64,000 nucleotides of DNA, from positions 47,257,197 to 47,321,196 of the forward strand of contig CM046858.1 in NCBI GenBank assembly GCA_025617745.1, in the 5' to 3' direction. The translations under genes and the position numbers were made by a program. This stretch comes from Heliocidaris erythrogramma. Lineage: Eukaryota > Echinodermata > Echinoidea > Camarodonta > Echinometridae. Of the stretch, positions 51,846 through 62,672 are shown piece by piece. A model generated the notes under the pieces. It saw only the letters and a program-made list of their open reading frames with translations. It made no database searches and had not been told where the DNA came from. Numbering within the stretch: position 1 is the stretch's first letter; the number at the start of each line of letters is the position of its first letter.

Positions 51846-51954
51846 GCCCAGGTAGCATGGAATATTTCGGTTGATCTGAAATACGTTTCAGTGCACAATT
51901 ATTAATTATTCAGATTTTCTCAGCCTTGTCCCTATCATACCTGACTTTCTGTCT

Positions 51955-52095
51955 CTGCTTCTATATCTCATCTGTCATCCCTTTCTCTCTCCCTCCCCCC
52001 TCCCCCCTCTCTCTCTCTTTCTCTCTCTCTCCTTTTCCGTATTAGTAGTAGTAGTAGTAGTAGTAGTAGTAATATTAGTAGTAGTAGTAAAGAAG
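51955..52095. repeat. CT-rich tract followed by a TAG microsatellite
   Basis: CTCTCT/CCCTCC runs at 51975-52032, then TAG units at 52043-52089. Confidence 0.9.
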
Positions 52096-54110
52096 AATAA
52101 ACTAGGAATTAGTTTATTTCCAAGAATTGTTTGTCTAGAATATTTCATAAATATATCATTTTTAATTCCCGGGAGCACAATTCCATGTTTTCATTTTCAT
52201 ATTCATGTGTATTTCATTTTTCTTCCTAGAAAGCATCGGCATCGACTTTACCATGAATAAATTATAAATTCCAGTAGCATATTCCTTGATATTCATTTAT
52301 TCCTATATCACTTTCCACCGTTATTGTGAATTATTGCCCCACTTCCATTTAGAAAAGAGCATTCTTTATAATAAATCCACAATGTCATCCGATACTCTAT
52401 CGAATCTACACCTAAGTTCGGTGAGTTGACTGTGCTGCGCAAATGTATTGCCTAAAGCATTTGAAATTGAAATTGAAAACTGAAATTGACACTGTGTCTA
52501 TTTATTGCAATAAAAAGTGTCTTTCGCAGTCCATGGTCTGACCTTTACACCATTAAGTCCATGTAAGAAGAACTTTACATGTGAGCGTAAAGAGGTAAAA
52601 ATATAAAGAAGTTATTAGTAATCAGGAGTCGTGAGCAACTTGAGATTAATTAGGTTTTCCAGGGAGAATGGCCATAATAATCCAGATAATGAAATAAATT
52701 GAATTTATGTAAAGTTCCATATAGCAGGGGTAATGTTATTAATCAATAATTGCATTTTAGATGTATCTGCACTGACAAAAGAAAATGTAAGATGGGGTGG
52801 TGCCGAGATGGGTCCTCGGGGCCACTGTGGCAGTATACTAGAGTAAGACAAATAAAGAAAGAGAGTGGAGGTTACAAAATATAAATAGAGAAGAAACAAA
52901 GAAACATGTCATAATGAAATCATTCATGGGATGAAGTAACTAGGCTATTTACTTTGCATTCATACACGGGTAACACGAGAAAACGGTATTGCATTCGATC
53001 AAGGCGTCGTTTTCAAATGGGTTACCAATGACGACAAATTTAATATCCGGATCAAACATCTTACAATATGAAATGGGGATTTTTCTTCGCTCATTCATTC
53101 ACAAGATAACGAAGTCCAAGTTTTTAATACGAACAGGGTATATTGGTTGGGTGTGAACGTGTGGTCTAAGTGTGGAGAGTCGCTTGACTTGTGTAATTTC
53201 ACGCACGTTGTAATGTGAATGGCGGAGTAGGGGGTAACGCCGCACCGTTTATGCAGTATAATAGTCTGTGACTATATGCCCATTGCCGAAACATGAAATA
53301 TGGGCAGGTATGGCAGACTTTCTTTCCCCCTTCGTTTCCCCTCTTTTTTTAAATCAAGAGATTGGAAGGACTCTAAATAGGAAACAGAAGTTTAAAGGTT
53401 TCTCAGTTGCCCCTTTTGTTTGACATTAACCATATCTCTCTCCCTCTCTTTCTTTCTCTCTCTCTCTCTCCCTTTCTCTATCTATATCTCTATGTATCTT
53501 CCTACCTATCTAATCGTCTCAATCTTATGTGTCATCTTGATTTCTTGGCGGCCCAAATTTGAATGTACACTTCACTTCTTCCCCAACCTCGCCCTACCTC
53601 TCTACCCCCCCCCCCCCCCCCTCTCTCTCTCTCACTCTTTCCCATTTTTCTTCCCCTCTTTCACTCATTATTTATTCTGCCTGCTCCTAGTATTCCTTTT
53701 CAACATTTTGCGATCTTGATCCTCTCTTACTGCATTTTACAATACTTGGTCTTTAAAGAATTAAAGAATTATAGGCATTACGCAACTTATTCTATAACAA
53801 AAAGTGAAACTCTTTACAAGGGAAAAGACGACTGGCTTCTTTAGCCTTACCTTTTATACCCAGTATTCTATTTGGTATTCCCCGGAGACAAATTTTTTAG
53901 ATAAATCTTTCGATTAAAATTGCCATTTCTAGTCATTTTCAACTTTCACACACACACACAAACACACACTATATATATAATCACGAAACGAAAAGTGCGG
54001 TTCTTAAATGTGTCAGATTTGTTCCCAAGTGATTTAATTCTAAAAACAGCCTCCGAGGCACGTAGAATTTACAATTTGAAGGTTGAATTAAGTGTTGGCA
54101 ATCTAATATA
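52096..54110. other. Non-coding stretch with low-complexity tracts
   Basis: Short GAAATT repeats near 52458-52490, CT runs at 53430-53490, a 17-C run at 53605-53621 followed by CT, and an ACAC run near 53948. No gene recognised. Confidence 0.65.
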
Positions 54111-54117
54111 TATATCT

Positions 54118-54178
54118 ATATATCAGTACTTGGGAAAGGCGCTTTATAAATACCAGGTATTATTATTATTATTAATAT
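54118..54178 (+). mobile_element. SINE 3' end fragment
   Basis: GGCGCTTTATAAATACCAGG followed by TATTATTATTATTATTA matches the 3' terminus style of SINE A (GCGCTATACAAGAA...ATTATT at 9040-9076). The 5' part is absent. Confidence 0.5.
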
Positions 54179-54953
54179 GAGAAAGCCAAGATAATTTTTC
54201 ACACGTCACCGCTAAAATTGTTGATGTCCATTTTCAATTCATACATACAAGGACTATAAAATAGCCCTGCAATAAAATCCTTGTTTTAAAAAAGGTAAAT
54301 GTCATGCGTGGCGTTGTTATTTATTCTTATTTGGGAGTTTGTCTACTTTTAGCGCCTATCGATAACTTCTTTGAATCCCCAGAATATATTTGTCCTTGAT
54401 GTTCCTGATTTGAATCAAGGTTGACATGACTTCAGCCAAAATGCACTTAGCTTTTCCTAATCTGCGAAAATCCAAGGCACTTCAAGTTGATACAGTGATG
54501 AAAGGGATTTGTTTCGCAGATGGGAGACGCTCGAAGAAATTCGAACTCGCAAGAAAGCAACATAATTATAACATTTACTTCATTGTTTGATTCTATGAAG
54601 GTAAGGAATGTGGCGGTTGAGGTCAGGTTGATATAACCACCTAAAAGCTAAATGATGAATGAGCTAACAGGTATTCATGAAGTCGTCTCCGGTGGACAAG
54701 AGACGAGAGGAAAGAAACTATGCATGATTTGAAATCCCATAATGTAATCAAGCGCAACTCACAGTGAAAGTAGTTCCTTATATAACACTGATAAATGATT
54801 ATTGCATGTGCTTCGCTCTTCCAATTTACATTTGATCAAAGAGCTCTACAAGAAATATTACTTCGGTCTTTGGATCCGCATAGTAGGTTCACTCTGGATC
54901 TTTCCTTGTCGACTATTCGCATGCATGGATGCAAGTAACGAGGTCCTGTTTAA

Positions 54954-55856
54954 AGGAGAATTAACCTCAAACAATAAAGACGATAGTGATCAAAGGTGTT
55001 ATTTATTCCCACTTGTTAGACTATATGGCTTCGCGTCAAAATATACGAGATCGATACGAATCAAGATTTTCTGAGCAAAATTTATCATTTGCTAGCAATA
55101 TGTATCGTCTGCTAGCAATACATGGGGCTGCCATTTTTTTATGTGTACAAGAAGATTTTCTTAATCCAAATGCCCAATTGCCTTTTTCAAAATTAAAAAC
55201 CCATTTGAGATTAAAAATATAGAATAAATATGTCAATTTATTTTTAAACTGAAGATTTCCTTATATATTTCTGTTGAAAATCGATATTCGCTTAATATAA
55301 ATCTATTTTCTAGATACTGTGACGCAATGGACGGAGCAAATTAATTCAAATTTTATGAATGCTTCTTCCCTGAGTATCTATAGCGGCAAACTATGCATTC
55401 ACCTGCTTTCGGATAATGGGACTTCAAAAGTCAGAATGCATGCTGCATATATTATGTTCTGCTCTGTTTGGCAAACCCAAGAAAATAGATTTTTGTTAAG
55501 CAAAACCAGACAATTTAAAAGTATCATTATAAAGATTTAATTTTTATAAATCATGTAAACACCCACTTTATATTTTTCGTCACATATGGGATTTTAGGTA
55601 ATGAAGAAAATCAATTTAGGTCTTGGATTCAAAATATCTTCCTGACCGGAACATTTCTCAATGGTTCATGTACAAATCCAAATCAGCAAGAAAATGGCAG
55701 CCCCCATGTAAATGAGTAGGAGACGATACCGGGTGTTGGAATATCTTTATTTATACCCTTTTCTAATATCTTATTAGAAAATGATTTAGGCCAATAAGTA
55801 GGAATATATTACACCTTTCAATATAAGTAAATTTGTACTCAGGGGTTAATTCTCCT
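54954..55856. mobile_element. TTAA-flanked element, copy 2 (903 bp)
   Basis: Nearly identical over its whole length to 10736-11640, with only scattered substitutions and short indels. It is flanked by TTAA at 54950-54953 and 55857-55860, with AGGAGAATTAACC / GGTTAATTCTCCT ends. The surrounding DNA is unrelated to copy 1, so the two are separate insertions, not a segmental duplication. Confidence 0.9.
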
Positions 55857-55860
55857 TTAA

Positions 55861-57830
55861 TTATTTTCTTCTATTAGGATATACTGACTAGTAGCAGAAA
55901 ATAATTACCTTTAACTTTAGGACGGTTGTAGCATGACTAAGATTCGTACCTGGACTCTTTACTCAAAAACTATTCTGCTACTTATCTACATTGCGGTTCA
56001 GCATTATAGTTTTCGCAATTGTCTTACATTTGACTCTTGTTTTATTCATTTCTCCTTTTAAATAGATTTTTTTAAAACAAAAACAAACGAGAAAGCTTAT
56101 TACCTGCGTATTCAATTACACTACCAGTTTTACGACATTTTTAAATGCAAATCATATATATAAACATTATTTCTATATTTGACGAACGGGTATGGTATTT
56201 GGTGTATCAATCAATACGAAGAAGAACATAATTTCTTGACATATAACAGAACAGAAATTTTAGAAATAGGTTCGTGTCTATCCTCAACTTCAATATAAAA
56301 GTTCAATATAAAACATGTCAACTTGCTTTTGAAAACATCAATTGAGAAGAAATCAAAGGATAGTCTGAAATTGGGGATCCCTCTTGGAGCGAATATCGAC
56401 CTAAAATCAGAGGGCTCTGTAGCAATGCCAAAGGGAGAGTTTATATCAGTGAGTGCAAGACGACAGGCTACTTATTCTTTACTCGATCTTATAAATAATT
56501 GCAATTCTCTTTACTAAATCAACAATGCTATAGGAACATAAATACAGGCTTACTGAACTCAAAAGGGATCGTACATGCTGACAGATATTTTATCCCGACC
56601 ATCTAATCAAATATTCATGCAGACACCTGAATGCCTCCAGCAAAATGTTCTTTTCTACTCCTCCACATCAATATCTACAGCTCATAAGATAACATTTAGA
56701 GAACTTAGGAAAGTGTTTGACATTCAAAGTTCTTCGAAAAAACACAGATAATTCTAGGCATGATTTTATATCTTTTGGCGGGTGCATATAAGTAACCCAT
56801 ACAGGGGTAACCTCGCTAGTCATAAGGATCGATATCCATAACGCTTGACTAAATGAATAGCGGTCCTTTATAAATTGCGGTCACTATAAATAGCGAGCAG
56901 ACGCACCCATAGAGGCCTTTAAGTTTTTCCTCTCGTGACGTTTGACCCCTCTTAAACTTGAACTTCTTGACATTTGACCCCTTGTAACCTCTCATGGACA
57001 ATAATCAATCATATTCATCCCAGTTTATTTCTTACTTTACATGAAGATTAAATAGATCACATGGGGTGCGGAAATAATGACTTAATGGGGATCCCATTTA
57101 TATATTCCAGAGAAATCGTATCAAAGCCAAGATACAGTTGACACTCTTTGGTAAGTAATACTCTTGCAATAATCCTTGGAAGAAATGGTCATTCGTGATC
57201 CCTGGGGCTCTATTTCACCAAGGCTTAAGAAACCATTTTCAGGATCCAGTTGTCTACAAATGAATGGCTTGGCCGTCCTCACTCGTTGGCTTCAAATCAG
57301 CGCAATCACAATGGCACCCTGATGACTAGGAATAACGCACAGGGGAAGTTCTTAAAATCCTATCGAACAAAATTTATGATTTATCCTTTGCCATTTGACT
57401 TTCATTAAAGGCATTTAAGATGACCAAGAGATGCAGCAGCCTTTGATCAATAAATCATACTTGATTTTTCCAGGAATTGAAGATTGGCAAGGATGTTCAT
57501 AGAGTTGTCGAATTTGTCTAATACTTTCAAAGCCTGACTTTGATTCATAACATTGTTTCCATAACATTATTGCAGTCTGCATATTAAAGCAATATAGGTA
57601 ACAGAAGTAAGTCAGGGCATTAAAATAATCAGAAAGTCCTTGGTACACACTGTCCTGTGCACCCCCTGTGCATAGTTGGTTTGAGATCGCTCTGGATCAA
57701 CCCCGTGACTGTTCTTCATTAAAGGCAAATCATGTGTATATCAAAATTCTTGATTAATAACTTCTTTCTCATGGGCTATAATCCATTCAGGTTTAATCCA
57801 TAATGATTTACCTTGCCTGGAGCCTGCATG
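55861..57830. other. Non-coding stretch, nothing recognised
   Basis: AT-rich sequence without clear repeats or family-like frames. Confidence 0.6.
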
Positions 57831-57960
57831 ACCTCCTTGTTATCAATAACAAGTTGCAATAACTGTTATAAGCTACTGAAATCCTTGCATCTGATTGGCT
57901 GAGAATAAATTTGTCTTGTGGCAGCTGTTACTGATAACAGGTTTTATGAAACGAGACCTT
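57831..57960 (+). mobile_element. Fold-back MITE 'TTTCATAAAACTTGTTATCA', copy 3
   Basis: Contains CTTGTTATCAATAACAAGTT, AAGCTACTGAAATCCTTGCA, CATCTGATTGGCTGAGAATA and the end GGTTTTATGAAACGAGACCT. The left terminus is worn compared with the copy at 31582. Confidence 0.7.
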
Positions 57961-60051
57961 GATATGAGGATGGTATTGTCCTCTGACATGTCTGAGGAAT
58001 CGGTATACATCTTAGGAAAACACATACCAATCTCAAGGTGTATTCTGGTGGGGCGACTTGGATCAGAAAATGAATTAATCTCGGGATGAAATAATATAAA
58101 CTATAAAGCGGGGATTAGCACATCCGTGATTGTTTTGTTAGTAGATGACCTACTAACCTCGATAACCTAACTGCAATTACTGCACGTAACGGGTAACGGT
58201 TTCTCCAAAAAAAAAAGAAGATCGGGAGACCAGTCGTTGGAACCCGGTCATTAGAATAATTGGTATTTATACTGAATTGTGAATAAAGAGTATGAAATCA
58301 ATTCTTCCAAATACGGTATCTACAGTGAAGTCCAACTGTTAATGTAAATTGATAGTTCTACCCCATTTAGTCTTACTTATATCGGGAACTGCATCTGCCG
58401 ATAGTCATTTTTGTATGGTTTATAATTTTTCATAGACACCGTACTTGTCCATTCCATGTTTCGTGTTTGTGTTTTTACTATCAAGTACACGATGCTTTGT
58501 GCTTTGTGTTTTTACTATTAAATTAGTTCATCTATCCCTTTGCAAGTTGTTTTATATTGACTTTGTCACAAAAAGATGTATGCGATTTAAGATATATTGA
58601 GTCTGCTTGGTACTGTTTGATAAATTTATACTTTTGATTGAGCTAATCCAGTACAAAAGAATTCAGTCTGGTGTATTCATTCGTATTTGAGTTATAAGAG
58701 ATTCTTCAATTACTGTATATCAGCTACCTAAACCAAACTTTTAATGTTGCACTATTAATTCTAAACTCTTTATTGGCACAATCCGAGAAAACAGTTTTTC
58801 TGGTTCTCCCCGTTCCTCACGCTGAACCCATCCAGTCTCCTCCCAGTATAACGTAGGCTACCCATGTTTGTCAAGGTTAAATTAAATGTGACAGTGCCGA
58901 ATAGGTTAAGATCTACCAAAGATGGGAGTTTTATCTGGGGATGTTGAACAGAGCAGAAGATCCTTCAACTGTTCGAAAGTGCATTTCGTTATGAGGCAGT
59001 GGTGATTGACGGTAAACTCTCTCCCGTAACATCGGGCGGGAAAAAGAGCGATGTTCGGTTCAGCAGTGTCGGGGCACCCTGTCCCGTACGTGGGAGACTT
59101 TTGGCGTTGCACGGATGGCGCCACTGCAAATCTCACCCAATACCGCGTACCACTGACCTGAGAACATGGTAGTGTATGTATGCAAATGCAACGACGTATT
59201 CAGCGATGTATAACGAAAACTCAGCACCATGTGGAAGGGGCCGTATCTCTGAAACGCAACATTACGCTCTACATACATTACATGGATGGCTGGCAGCCAG
59301 CTGATGAAATACATCCGAGAAATTAGACGTGGTGGAAGTTTGACAAATTAAACTATGGGAATGCTATCTGATGATTGCAAAGAGAATTTACATATCAAAA
59401 TTGTTCAGTCCCACCCAGCCGATAAAAGTGACGATACGCACATCTCATTGTTCCCCCAAAGAAATACACTCTTACGTTCTTATCCTCATTATTACCTGCT
59501 GGTTGGGACTAAACCTTTCCAATGCCTTGACTTGATTATTATGTTCAATTACTGTCCTGTTTCCAGTAGCATTTTGTAAGAATGCCTGTGAATATTTCGA
59601 CATTGTACTCTCCACTGTATATCTTGCCATTGTCTTATTCATGCATGGATACAACTCAATTGTTACGATGTTCCAGTCCTCTTCCTCTATATCTACTATA
59701 CTATCCCTTTTTTCTCTCTCATTCTCACTCCTCTTTTCTCCCTCTCTTTAATTGTCTGTCCTTTTCTTCCTTTCTTGAATTAATTAATATCGTATTTTTG
59801 TAATGTGTATTCAGGCGTATCTGCTTCAAGCGTTAGCTTATTGGAATCGCGCCTTCCTCCTTAATTGTAATGCAAGTTCTTGTTTCTATCCATACTATTG
59901 TATATAAATGTAAATTGTACTTTTTGAACAGATGTTGAATATTATCAAAAGTAATGGACGAACAAATAAGCTTAAATAAGAGAGGTTAAATTTTTCCCCT
60001 TTTTATGATTGTTTATTCGTTTATCTATATTTGCTTTGTTTTGTTTATTAG

Positions 60052-60088
<37 letters not shown>

Positions 60089-60376
60089 ATATACTAATAC
60101 GAGCAAATGTATAATTCTATTATTGATAGAATGAGACATTTTTATCATTATTTTAAAACCCACAATGCAAAATTAACAATTAACAAAACAATAAATAATT
60201 AGTTTCCGAGATTTTGAACGGTCTCTAAATATATGAGACAGCGTGTGAATACCGCTGGGTAAACCTGCCCGTGTGATTAACGAGAGAGGATGTCAAATAT
60301 CGACAGCTGATGAAATTATGACGTGAATAAACTTTGTGGCAGGCGATCGGAAAAAAAACAGCTGGATTCTTCATTA
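57961..60376. other. Non-coding stretch, nothing recognised
   Basis: AT-rich, with a TA run at 60058-60086. Two overlapping minus-strand frames at 58906-59314 show no recognised domain. Confidence 0.6.
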
Positions 60377-60859
60377 TACCCCAGTGATACCAACGAGAGC
60401 GAAATCAGACCCACGACATTAGGACCGAACAAAAATTTACTTTACCCCCTAAATGGCCAAGGATAAGTCAGTTCGTAATCAGTATATGGTACAAATGACC
60501 CTTACATGACCCCAATATGTTACGCGCACGCGCATCTGTTTTGGTTGACGCGCTATTTGTTAAATAACTGACAATGATTGACAATTTGTTAAATAACTGA
60601 CAATGATTGACAATGATGACAATGATTTTATTGGACCCATGTCACCCTCGTTTGGGTATTGGGGACACTTATCATAGAACGTAACATATACAATATCATT
60701 TCACAATATACTTAGTGTATTTACAAGGTATTTATTTATTTTCATTGTACTCGGTATGGTAGAAATGGCCTTTATCTGTACATGCGCAAAGTGTAGTTAA
60801 GAACTGGCTTATTGGTTTGGAATCCTGTCTGGAGTTGGGTAGGCTGTGTGACTGAGATA
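60377..60859. mobile_element. MITE 'CTCAGTCACAC' family, copy 2, interrupted
   Basis: The left part (TACCCCAGTGATACCAACGA, TTTACCCCCTAAATGGCCAA) and right part (CTGGAGTTGGG, GTGTGACTGAGATA) match the two halves of the element at 31551-31833. They are separated by the 'AAGCCAGTTCGTAATTA' element at 60465-60810. Confidence 0.5.
60465..60810. mobile_element. MITE 'AAGCCAGTTCGTAATTA', copy 2, with internal expansion
   Basis: The ends AAGTCAGTTCGTAATCA and TAGTTAAGAACTGGCTT are worn TIRs. The flanking interior matches 50103-50325, but the centre holds about 120 extra bases, including two perfect 29-bp tandem units at 60555-60612 (ATTTGTTAAATAACTGACAA...). Confidence 0.7.
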
Positions 60860-60939
60860 TAATGTTTTGCCTTCACAATATAAAAAAATACTTTGCTCAG
60901 AATAACTAATTTTGTGATGGTAATAATTGTTATTGATAT

Positions 60940-61310
60940 TATTATTAGTAGCAGTAGTAGTAATAGTAGTAGTATTGCTATTATTATTCTTATCATCATC
61001 ATTATCATTAAAAATAATGATAATGATAATCATTAAAAATAATGATAATAATAATAATAATTATTATTTTTATTATTACTATTATTATTATTATTATTAT
61101 TATAAACATAACTGCGACTTAAGGCTAATTATAACAATGCGGTTTTACTTCGTCACAATAGAAATTCGACGTTAAGGCAAAAACGAACGTGCGTTAAGGC
61201 GATTCTGAACAATAGGCTGAGATAAAAGGATTCGCCTTAATGTCAAATGTAAAGTTTTGATTATTATTATAATTATTATTATTAATATTGTTATTATTAT
61301 TATTACATGG
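60940..61310. repeat. ATT-type microsatellite flanking a MITE
   Basis: AGT then ATT/AAT runs at 60940-61105, and more ATT at 61260-61305, surround the element at 61119-61240. This mirrors 6700-7040. Confidence 0.85.
61119..61240. mobile_element. MITE 'TTAAGGCGAAT', copy 2
   Basis: Starts TTAAGGCTAATTATAACAAT, ends AAAAGGATTCGCCTTAA and shares AACAATAGGCTGAGATAAAA with 6820-6918. The middle has about 23 extra bases with a further GTTAAGGCGATTC-like repeat. Confidence 0.7.
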
Positions 61311-62546
61311 AGTGTTAGAAGTAGATACCATTCCTGAAATTAAGTGCAAAATGATCAAGTCATCCTAACGAAAATCACGTTTAATTGTTATCTTTGAGTA
61401 ACCATGGTAAAGTGTATTATATAAAATACCGTACTAATGTCGAAAACTTTCCATATGAAATGACTGACTTTGTTCATCAAATTACTTTTCCGTCTAATAT
61501 ATCACATTCAAGAAGGAATGGATGAAAATTTGTTTTATTTCATGTACGTGAGCTTGTGCGTGTTGTTTCGCTGAAATCTAATACCTGTTTTGATGGTTTT
61601 GCAGTCAGTGTTTGATAGACGCGTTGTTAACGCAATTTGGACAGGTTAGGTTTAGTTATAGTGCCACAGTGAATATTGAATTATTTACTTATTCCAGTTT
61701 ATGGAAGTAGATATAATTCATATCTATATCATATTGGTGTGTAGATGTGTCGGCGAAAACAAATATAAAACAATCTATTGCGCCTAGATGACATATTTTG
61801 GTAAATTGAAGAGCTATGATGCATTATGGGGTATACAAGGACGTTTATACTGACTTTGAGAACAAATACACACATTGCGATTTAATTGATATCATATCAG
61901 TTGCTTTCCAGTCTTTTGTCCAAGTAGTATTGATCATTTTCCTAAATATATTGTTATCAATATGTTTATCCCTCCAAACAAAGAATTGGTTTCAATTGCT
62001 CTTGGTAGTTATGATTTATATGCACATCTGTGAAACGGCAGCTGGAGTAGTTTTTTTTTTTTGGTTCACACTGCGCCTCTTCGAAGCTCAAACCAGTTAT
62101 TTGCGGAGAAGAATTGGAATTAATTGCACTTCAGATGTTTGAAACAATATTCAAGGCATTGTATTATGGAGCCCTGTGAACTTTTCAAACAAATTTTGAC
62201 AAGTCACAAGCTATTTTAAGATAAAGAGACGAAGAAAGAAAGATATTCTTGCTTGGGCTTGGTTACTACAACAACTTTAACACTGCTTCAATTTAGAAAA
62301 AAAAGGCGCAGGTTTACCCATTTTCAGGAATAAAATATTGTTCACGTTTTTCGAATAGATATTCATAAAGCCCAGGCCTGTGGAATTCTTAGATAAAATG
62401 AATGAAATATACGCATAGATATAGGTTCTGGATTTATCTTTGCATGCTTAATAAGATTTCTGTTTTCAGTTCATTGCAGCAAAGCAGATGAAAAAACCTT
62501 CATGATGTCAGTTTCTGCCACACGCATGACATAGCGCCCAGTAAAA
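61311..62546. other. Non-coding stretch, nothing recognised
   Basis: AT-rich. A 108-codon plus-strand frame at 61816-62142 has hydrophobic stretches, but partly from a T10 run, and shows no family motif. Confidence 0.55.
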
Positions 62547-62672
62547 ACCTCAGTCACACCAAAACAGATGCCACACCGACTCCAGACCGATCAAATCTTG
62601 GCCGTTCGTGCCAAGGCAATTATTAGTTCGGTCTGGTGTCGGTGTTTTTGGTCTCGTTGGTGTGAATGAGGT
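62547..62672. mobile_element. MITE 'CTCAGTCACAC' family, copy 3 (uninterrupted)
   Basis: 126 bp. ACCTCAGTCACACCAAAACA and CACACCGACTCCAGACCGA pair imperfectly with the inverted right half (TCGGTCTGGTGTCGGTG, CGTTGGTGTGAATGAGGT). The interior is short and differs from copies 1 and 2. Confidence 0.6.

Noticed and set aside
52705..52899. Minus-strand frame beginning with a hydrophobic leader (MFLLYLYFVTS...)
   Set aside because: Considered as the missing signal-peptide exon, but it lacks the expected family sequence and a clear phase-1 donor before exon a.
54802..55540. Several 73-90 codon plus-strand frames in the TTAA element
   Set aside because: They overlap each other and the inverted arms, are not equally preserved in both copies and resemble no transposase.
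58906..59314. Two overlapping minus-strand frames (76 and 84 codons)
   Set aside because: No recognisable motif, and overlapping frames of similar length suggest chance in a slightly GC-richer patch.
61816..62142. 108-codon frame with hydrophobic stretches
   Set aside because: Partly due to a T10 run; no domain, splice context or codon pattern supports it.
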